Shown piece by piece: positions 57,430 through 64,000 of a stretch of 64,000 nt of DNA. The translations under genes and the position numbers were made by a program. Source of the DNA: Paracamarosporium sp. OC-R06-R3 (Eukaryota > Ascomycota > Dothideomycetes > Pleosporales > Didymosphaeriaceae); contig JACVRA010000113.1 in assembly GCA_019828545.1 (NCBI GenBank), forward strand, positions 124,001 to 188,000, given 5' to 3'. The notes beneath the pieces are model-generated. The model was not told where the DNA came from and searched no databases. It saw only the letters and a list, made by a program, of their open reading frames with translations. Within the stretch, counting starts at the first letter, position 1. Each line of letters starts with the position of its first letter.

Positions 57430-58308
57430 GGTTGCAAAGAATGTGCCTTGGAGATGGCCATAGGGCGAGGTAGATGTAGGTGATGCTAATGTGCTGAGCG
57501 GAAGAATAGTCTGCGTTGGTAATGACTTGATGTACAAGTAGCGAAGGCTTCAAGCTTGTACTCGTGCTTCAAGGGAGACGTCAGGTACATAGTGCTGTTT
57601 GTAATGCTTGAAGTTGCTTGTGAAGATCGAGGTATCCTGTTTGTTGATTGATGATGTGGATGTTAGTAATGTACACACAGTAGCTGGGAATTGGAGTGAG
57701 AGGCTTTGATAAATGACACTATAGTGTGAAATTGTACATACTGTTGAGCGCTTCCAGAGCAGAGATACTCTTGAAGTAATTGTTACTGTTTGCACGACTA
57801 ACCTTGAACTAGCCAATGCCTGTAATCTATTCGCACAGTCATAGGTCACCGGAGAATGAAAGCCAATGAGCGAGCGTAATAGGCTAGCTGAGGAATGAAC
57901 CTACTGTTTTTTGATGTGCGTGTAGCGGAGGCTCGACATCTTGGGATAGACATTCCATCTTTGCACCACAGCAGTGTTTTGTTGAGTTATGCAACATTAG
58001 GTATCATTATATGTGTTTATAGCTGGCTTTAAATGACGGTGATCTTCAACATCAAGTTCTCTACCAGGATGTTTAGGGCAACAAGACCAGGTCTCGCCCG
58101 TGTTATCGAGCAAATTGTACCGTGGAGTGCGAGACTGAGTAGACAGTTTACCTTCCCTACCGCTCAGAACAAGACTCGTACCGCAACCAACAGCACACGA
58201 GTCTGCAAGGTTTTTGGTGATGCTGTATGTTCCCTCTGCTACTATGTTTATCGATCTAAGACATTGTAGATACTAGCGATGAACAACTATCTCTTATGCT
58301 TGTTGTCG
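57430..58308. other. Intergenic region with a weak small-ORF candidate
   Basis: Promoter of the RapZ-C-like gene at the left. A plus-strand frame from ATG 58033 (second ATG 58069) reads about 63 codons to a GTATGT donor near 58225, with a TAG acceptor near 58270. Spliced, it would run antisense into the CFEM gene. I see no domain and do not count it as a gene. Confidence 0.4.
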
Positions 58309-59558
58309 TTAACTCTTACTTTCCGTATTATTTTTTGCATTAGTTTCCGTAGTGGTTTCCGTGTTTGCTTCCGTTTTGCCAGCATCACCCTCCAGCTCCG
58401 ACACCGTACTCATCCTCGCCTCTGGTTTGAAGGATGTCTGAAGAAAGCTCGAATCGCCGGGAAGCTCCGACATAAAGTTGGCAGGGGTGGAGGAAAGCTC
58501 CGATATGTTGGCACTTGTCCCCGCCTCTGCTGGTGTTGTTGGTGACCACATCTCTGCCCTCCCATCCGCAGTAAGTTCAGAGGCTCCCATTGTATGACCC
58601 GAGACTTGTGATTTCTTTTCATCTGCCGGAGATAGCTCTTCGCCATCGGCTCCTTCTTTTGTCTTTACTTGTGCTTTACTACGCCGCCTGCGAAGCCAGA
58701 GGAATGCTAGGCCACAAATGGCGAGCACGGCAACAGCAGCGACGCCAACGCCAACGCCGATCTTTGTGCCGGTGTTGGAGTTGGAATTCGCAGGCGGAAT
58801 GAGAGACGTTTTTGAGGTGGTCGATGGATCGTCTGGACCAGATGACGTCGACGGTGTCGTTGAACTCTCTACTGTGCTCGCCGTGCTAGTCGAGCTGCTA
58901 GTAGCCGAATAGGTGGTCGTATAAGTGTACTTAATCCACGTGGATATCATTGCCGGAAGGGTCGTAATCGGGTTGCCTGTGCCCGCACACGTCTTCTGTA
59001 AGCCGTACATATACTCTTGCCCCATTGTCAGCACTCTTTGTTGGCTATATCTTATTTTCCCTTAATCCAGGGACATAACACTCACCAGACCACTCCGCAT
59101 CTGTACATCCTGTTTGGTTGGCCACGCACGGCGCCAATCCATCGATGAACCGGTAAACGTAGTGCTGCTGCTTCGTGCATATACAGGAGAAGTCGTTCCG
59201 CGCGTCTTTCATCGCGCAATCCTGGAAACCGTCTGGGAAACATTTCTGTAGAGGTCAGAGATACAATATGGCAGCGCAGTGGAGAGGGGAAACTGACTCC
59301 TCCGCAGGGAGGCGCTACTGGGCTTTCGACTGGGCTGGTTGCGCTGGCTGAAGCGACAGCGGGTGGAATTAAGGTCTGTAGGGTTGTTGACTCCGCGCCT
59401 GAGATTGGGCTTTGGATTGTCGAAAGCGTAGAAAATATGCTTAGCGAAGAGGATGAGGTTGACATGGGCCTTGCACCTCTGGCTGACAGCGTAAGTAATT
59501 TAGCATGCGCAATGCTGCCAGCTAAGGCCACCACCACTAAAGCATTAAAGAAATACAT
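58309..59558 (-). CDS. CFEM-domain single-pass membrane protein
   Basis: Three exons on the minus strand: 59558-59298, 59245-59086 and 59033-58309, giving 381 residues. A signal peptide (MYFFNALVVVALAGSIAHA) starts at the first in-frame ATG. After a Ser/Thr-rich segment, a CFEM-type cysteine pattern spans about 80-140: C-x3-C-x7-C-x10-C-x-C-x16-C-x6-C. The first intron falls inside it. A Ser/Thr-rich, probably O-glycosylated stalk leads to one transmembrane helix (about 232-254, IGVGVGVAAVAVLAICGLAF) and a stop-transfer RRRR. A cytoplasmic tail of about 120 residues rich in Glu/Thr follows. The architecture resembles wall-stress sensors (ectodomain, stalk, one helix, tail). CFEM domains can also bind haem. 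Role unproven. Confidence 0.85.
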
Positions 59559-60079
59559 GGTACAGACGAGAAAGTATCCGCGAGAAGACAAAGGAAGGGA
59601 ATGGGAGAGGAAGCGCGTACAGTGAAATCGCGAGGAACGGCGCGTTCACAGTATGCCTAACGACCGTGCCGTATCACATTGTATTGATCCTACCATAACT
59701 CGTTAGTGTGAGAGGCATGAATCATATGTATAGTTGTAATTGCATGTCCTGGGGACAAATGGGGGCTGGTACCTATCAGCCGCTGCAGGAGTGCGGCGTA
59801 GATGCATGCAACGGACTACGCCAAGCAGTGCCGATTAATGAAGTTACAGGAAGCGAAGTCATCATGGAGTAACATGGCCCCACGGGCTAGTGGAGGACTC
59901 GTTCGTTATTCGCTTTCTTCTCGGACTAGAGTTGGTAGAATTACACTATGCCAAGCACATCGCTCCGTCTTCCAAACTATGAATGCCAGCTGCTCTTGCA
60001 TGTTCTTGGTTGTCTAGTACCCAACGCCATATCGATGCTTTTCTTGTGTACATCAATGCATATATAATGCATTGCTCCA
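59559..60079. other. Intergenic region upstream of the CFEM gene
   Basis: Promoter of the CFEM gene and 3' end of the protoporphyrinogen oxidase gene. No gene seen. Confidence 0.5.
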
Positions 60080-61878
60080 TCATTTTGACGCTGCTTGGTT
60101 CGCGGGCGCACTAATCCATGCCCCATGATACCTTTCGTCTAGCGCCCTCTCCAACCCTGTTCCATTCTCTTTCCACCCCACACCTCTTAACCCCCTGGCC
60201 ATCGCCCAAGCCCCTCTAATACAATCATTCACGCCCACACCATGCGTCTGGTTTCCTACAACCCTCACTCTTCCTTTGAATCTATCTCGTACTTGGTACG
60301 CATGCATCTTCAGGCGCTCCTCATATCCAACTGTATATTGCGGGATGCAGTTCTTGCTGAGATTAACGTGATAGTGCGTGGGGTCTTCCTTGATGCTCAG
60401 ATGGCGGCGGAGAAGGGACATCGCGAGGTCGTAGGCTTCGGAGGAGGAGGGGAAGTGTGTCCATCCGTCCCAATAGTGGCCGCCGAGCATAACGGTGAGC
60501 TTGGTGCCTTCGGCGGTATCCTGGCCTTTGATGGCGTCTGAGTCGAAGATGACTCCTAGAGCGCGTTCAGGGTTTTGCTCAAAAGCGACAGATTGGGGAA
60601 TCAGGTAGCCGAAGCCTTTGTAAGGGATGAGGTGTGGATTGGGGAAGTAGAGGTTTACTGTCATGACGGTGACAAAGGGGGTGAGTTCGGGGTTGCGCAA
60701 AGAGGAGACGACGAGGTCGTACTTTTCTGTAGAGGGAGACTCTTGGGGCTGTGATTTATTAGCTTTGGATCGTTCTCGTGATTGAGTCCGGGACCTTACT
60801 CCAGTGGTTACTTCCACTTGCTGCTGATTTTCTTTTGCCAGTTTGTAATTCTGGACATGACTGTCGAACTTGAAGTCTACCTGTCCATTGTCCTCCAGGT
60901 TGGTCTTCAATGCCGAGACAAGCTCAGCCATGCCATTCTCAAACGTGAACATGGCGCTGTCGTTAAGGTGTGCCTTAAAAGTACCGTCTAGCTTGACCTC
61001 GTCCCTCATGGCCTTGTAAACATCTAGATCATGCGGGTGAAAAAGCATGACCCTGTCCTCCAAGGGAGTTTCCTGTTGAATTTTGATCATGCCCTTGTAT
61101 ATGCTACCTGCCAACCCCTCAAGCATCCACGCTTGCGACAACAGCGTCCGAGCACTAAGCTGCCATATGTCTCCTGCGTAAATACCATGCATGACAGCAG
61201 AGGCAAGGTTGGTTCCTAAGCGCTTATCGAAGCGTCGCTCTACGAAAGAGCCAATCGACTCATCTTTCAAGGTTGCGGATCGCTTGGGACGGAACGGTTC
61301 GAGAAGCGCATACGGTGCACCAGCTAGTAGCCCAGATCGCCATAGCTCAACTATATGCCAGAAGTCAGGCGGTTCTCCTGGAGAGGGGAGGCGTTGGAGT
61401 CTGTCAGGGTAGTATATATATCGATTCTTTGCGCCGGCCGAGGCCTTTTTAGTGAAGATGACGCTGTCTGTGAGATTCAAGTCTTGGATCTATCGCACGT
61501 GAGACTAGTATCTAGAATGCAATCATCAATACTCACCAACTGCGCCGTGATCATGGCATCCTTTCCCGGCCTCAGCGTCCGCGGTCCGTATTCGAATAGC
61601 ACATCGCCCCCAGGTACCTCGACCCTCCTGGACTGTATCCAACCTCCAGTGTCCTTGTTCGCCTCATGGATGGTGATCTTGCTCTGTGGAAACTCCTTGG
61701 CCACGAAATAGGCACTCGCAAGACCTGATATGCCGCCGCCAAGCACGGCCACTTTTTCAGGATAGGCTTGCGACGAAGCGTACCGGCGGCAGCGATTGCA
61801 TAGCGAAGAGGCGATCGGGCGTGAAGCAACGCGCTTCAGTGTCGAATCGATGAGCGGGACATGTTTCTTGAGCCGCAT
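60080..61878 (-). CDS. hem14: Protoporphyrinogen oxidase
   Basis: Two exons, 61878-61537 and 61489-60080 (47-bp intron), giving 583 residues. The N-terminal 40 residues are basic and Ser-rich, typical of a mitochondrial targeting sequence. The FAD-binding motif AVLGGGISGLASAYF is at 44-58, followed by IHEANKDTGGW. The C-terminus has NQTHGVGVNDCIRGAWAMA, the conserved FAD/C-terminal motif of the family. The enzyme oxidises protoporphyrinogen IX to protoporphyrin IX, the step before iron insertion in haem synthesis, at the inner mitochondrial membrane. A Ser/Arg/Lys-rich insert (about residues 340-365, SRTQSRERSKANKSQ) interrupts the core and is probably a surface loop. Confidence 0.95.
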
Positions 61879-62314
61879 TGCCGTGTGTGAGGAATTGGAT
61901 GTATGCAAATACAGGCCATCAGTTCAACGTAGGAGCTTCGTCGTGACGTGAGCCTAAACTCCGAGCTCGGGCCGCTTTGACGCGCTCACTCCTGCTATAT
62001 CACAGATCATGACCAGCACCATGAGAAAAGTAGAAAAAGTCACAGCAATGCGAAACAGAGTGTGAAAGAGGAAGTGCAGCCCTTTGGCTGCCAAAAAACA
62101 TGACTCTCCATTTTAAGAAATCCTGCCGCATGCGCATGCGCACCCATCAATGCAGGCCAAGTCATGCCACCCAAGCCAAAACGCCGTACCCTTCGGTATC
62201 CTAAACTATAGTACAAATGCCATGTCCCTCGTTCTACAGCATTTGATGCTGTATCCATACCATGCCACATCGGATATCATTTCCTTCATGTCCATTCCCT
62301 GTTTTACAGCCCAC
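61879..62314. other. Intergenic region
   Basis: Promoter of the protoporphyrinogen oxidase gene and 3' end of the Nab2 gene. No gene seen. Confidence 0.5.
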
Positions 62315-64000
62315 TCACAGCGCGTCTTCCGCCATCTCCTCAGCCTTTCCCGGGATGATTAGTTCTTCCTCTTGGTTCTCGTCAATGAATTTTCTCTCAC
62401 TAACATGTTCTTTCTTTTGCTCCTCTCCATTCTTCGGCGCGACCCAAACATTGCCCTTGTGCATGTTGCTCTTCTTCTGACCGTCCAAGGGATGCTTATA
62501 GATACAGCGTGCGTTTGTGCAAGGATTGAACTTGCAAACAACAGAGCTGTGCCAGAAAGTGCAACCAGGGGTAGTGCAGTCGGCGCCGTTGCGGCAGGGT
62601 TTCTCGACCGGATGCTTATACGGACAATTAGTCGGATCGCGGCAGTTGGGGAAATACATGCATTCCTGTTCGGCTTGGAATTGCTGCTTCTTGGCGGGAG
62701 AAGGGTGCTTGCCAACACATTTGTAATTCTTGCATGCCGCTCCATAATCGCATGTGGTGTTCATATCAACGACCGCAGTCTTGGGAGCTGCTGGTGATGA
62801 ATGGACGTAGGGGCAATCGGCTTTGGCACACTTCTGGTTGAAATGGCACATTGTCGTCGCGGGATCTGGCCCTTGGCGAGATGTCTCCACTTGCATGCCT
62901 TCGCCCTCGGCCGTAGGCCCGTCGGTCATGTTCTCGTCATCACCTTCCTTCTTCGCGAATTTGGACGATGGCGGTAAGTTCTGTCTGTTACCTTGCGATC
63001 CTCGAGCAAATGGCTTCTTGTTTCCCTTTTGGAAATTTGGATTGACGAACGGTTGCGGAGTCTGTCCAGAAAAGATCTGTTGCATCATCTGCGCTTGCTG
63101 CTCATACATGGACATGAGCGCCATCTGTTGTTGAGGGTTCAATCCTCCACCAGGTAGCCCTTGTCCCATGGGCGGTACAGGCATATTGGGCATGTTCATA
63201 TTCATACCCATCCCCCCACCCATTCCGTTCATGCCAGGACCCAGATTTATGTTTCCTGCACCCCGTCCGTTCGCCATTGCTTCGAGCCCTCTTCCAATAT
63301 TCTGGCCGCGAGGTCCCTTCGGAGGCTCACGCGCATGCGAATTGATGCGGCCAGCGCCCTGTGACCCCCGGACACGGTGAAGAGGGTCGTCATTGCGATT
63401 CATCTGCCTATTTACCTGATTCATCAAGCGGCCACCGCGCGCCTGTTTAGGACCGCTGCCGTTCCGCATAGCTTTAGGTCCGGTGGGTCTGAGGTTTGTT
63501 AGAAAACGTCGCTTGGTACTGTTGTTACAGTGATGGATGCTTGAGGATTCACGCCTCAGGAGTTTGCCGGCGACATCTCTTCTTACGTCCGTAGAGGGTG
63601 AAGTGGAAGAACTTGAAAGAAAATTGGTGTCATACATAGTGCCTGATGATGCGTCTACGCCTTCTGCGACGCCCTCCATCTCGAAGTCTTGCGCCTGCGC
63701 AGAAGATTCTTGCGCGGCATCTTCCATGTGGTTGTCGCTGGTGTGCATGTTGCCGCCAGCAGAGTTTCCGCGTAGCTGGTCGACCTGTTCGAACAGCCAT
63801 CGCGAAAAGCGGTGTGTGTCTGTGTTCTCGCCTTCGGCTTCGTCAAGGAGGTCGTTTGAGAGCTCGGTGGCAACTTGCTCCTCATTCTTGCCATTCGAAA
63901 GCATGAGCAGGATATAGTCGAATAGGGTCGTGTCGTCGCCGCCTGTCGTCCACCCAAACTCGGCGAGCTTGGGCTGAACAAGGTTCTGTAGCGCCGTCGC
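62315..64000 (-). CDS. nab2: Nab2-type poly(A) RNA-binding zinc-finger protein, 5' end outside window
   Basis: One open frame runs from the right edge to the stop at 62315; 561 codons are visible and the N-terminus is missing. Upstream of the first in-window ATG (63904) the frame encodes LVQPKLAEFGWTTGGDDTTL and FDYILLML, part of the Nab2 N-terminal PWI-like helical domain. Next come a Gly/Arg/Met-rich region with RGG-like and MGGGMGMNMNM segments, then five CCCH fingers of the C-x5-C-x4-5-C-x3-H type (for example CDYGAACKNYKCVGKH and CMYFPNCRDPTNCPYKH). Nab2 binds poly(A) tails, limits their length and couples mRNA processing to nuclear export. Yeast Nab2 has seven fingers; I see five here. 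Confidence 0.92.
   Translation of the reverse strand, partial: ATALQNLVQPKLAEFGWTTGGDDTTLFDYILLMLSNGKNEEQVATELSNDLLDEAEGENTDTHRFSRWLFEQVDQLRGNSAGGNMHTSDNHMEDAAQESSAQAQDFEMEGVAEGVDASSGTMYDTNFLSSSSTSPSTDVRRDVAGKLLRRESSSIHHCNNSTKRRFLTNLRPTGPKAMRNGSGPKQARGGRLMNQVNRQMNRNDDPLHRVRGSQGAGRINSHAREPPKGPRGQNIGRGLEAMANGRGAGNINLGPGMNGMGGGMGMNMNMPNMPVPPMGQGLPGGGLNPQQQMALMSMYEQQAQMMQQIFSGQTPQPFVNPNFQKGNKKPFARGSQGNRQNLPPSSKFAKKEGDDENMTDGPTAEGEGMQVETSRQGPDPATTMCHFNQKCAKADCPYVHSSPAAPKTAVVDMNTTCDYGAACKNYKCVGKHPSPAKKQQFQAEQECMYFPNCRDPTNCPYKHPVEKPCRNGADCTTPGCTFWHSSVVCKFNPCTNARCIYKHPLDGQKKSNMHKGNVWVAPKNGEEQKKEHVSERKFIDENQEEELIIPGKAEEMAEDAL

Overview
This window is from a filamentous ascomycete (Pezizomycotina), most likely a Dothideomycete. 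Genes are split by short introns (mostly 46-60 bp, GTAAGT-like donors, YAG acceptors). The repertoire is typically fungal: two Zn2Cys6 regulators, a CFEM membrane protein, a GH131 beta-glucanase, an ENA-type Na+-ATPase, a Src1/Heh2 inner nuclear membrane protein and a Nab2-type poly(A)-RNA binding protein. The class is an inference. I see no transposon, tRNA, rRNA, CRISPR array or secondary-metabolite backbone gene.

Layout. 1-19.5 kb is gene dense: a giant coiled-coil protein (cut by the left edge), a small acidic protein, secreted GH131, Src1, a secreted SsuA/THI5-like solute-binding protein, a dienelactone hydrolase, RPA1 (RPA70), ribosomal protein eL42 and a 2-dehydropantoate 2-reductase. 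20-26.5 kb has an F-box-like protein and the ENA-type ATPase. 26.5-29.3 kb is a gene-poor, AT-leaning gap. An epoxide hydrolase and a TBC Rab-GAP follow (29.3-34 kb), then a 4.1-kb gap before a low-complexity Gln/Pro/Ser-rich protein (38.1-39.7 kb). NEDD8 and a Zn2Cys6 factor converge at about 42.3 kb. A secreted, probably GPI-anchored glycoprotein lies at 46-47 kb. A patatin-like protein and an mARC-like MOSC protein are head to head around 52 kb. The right end has a regulator with two tandem zinc clusters, a RapZ-C-like protein, the CFEM protein, protoporphyrinogen oxidase and Nab2 (cut by the right edge).

Most neighbours are unrelated housekeeping or surface genes, so I see no operon-like cluster. 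Exon models were built by hand from splice signals and frame; 22 of the 24 genes have complete models, and two run off the window edges.

Best leads: five PacC hexamers upstream of the ENA ATPase; a 14-bp palindrome of two MluI cell-cycle boxes upstream of RPA1; a patatin with Gly where the catalytic Ser should be; a RapZ C-terminal-like protein in a eukaryote; a bacterial-style solute-binding protein that is secreted; and a regulator with two complete Zn2Cys6 clusters.
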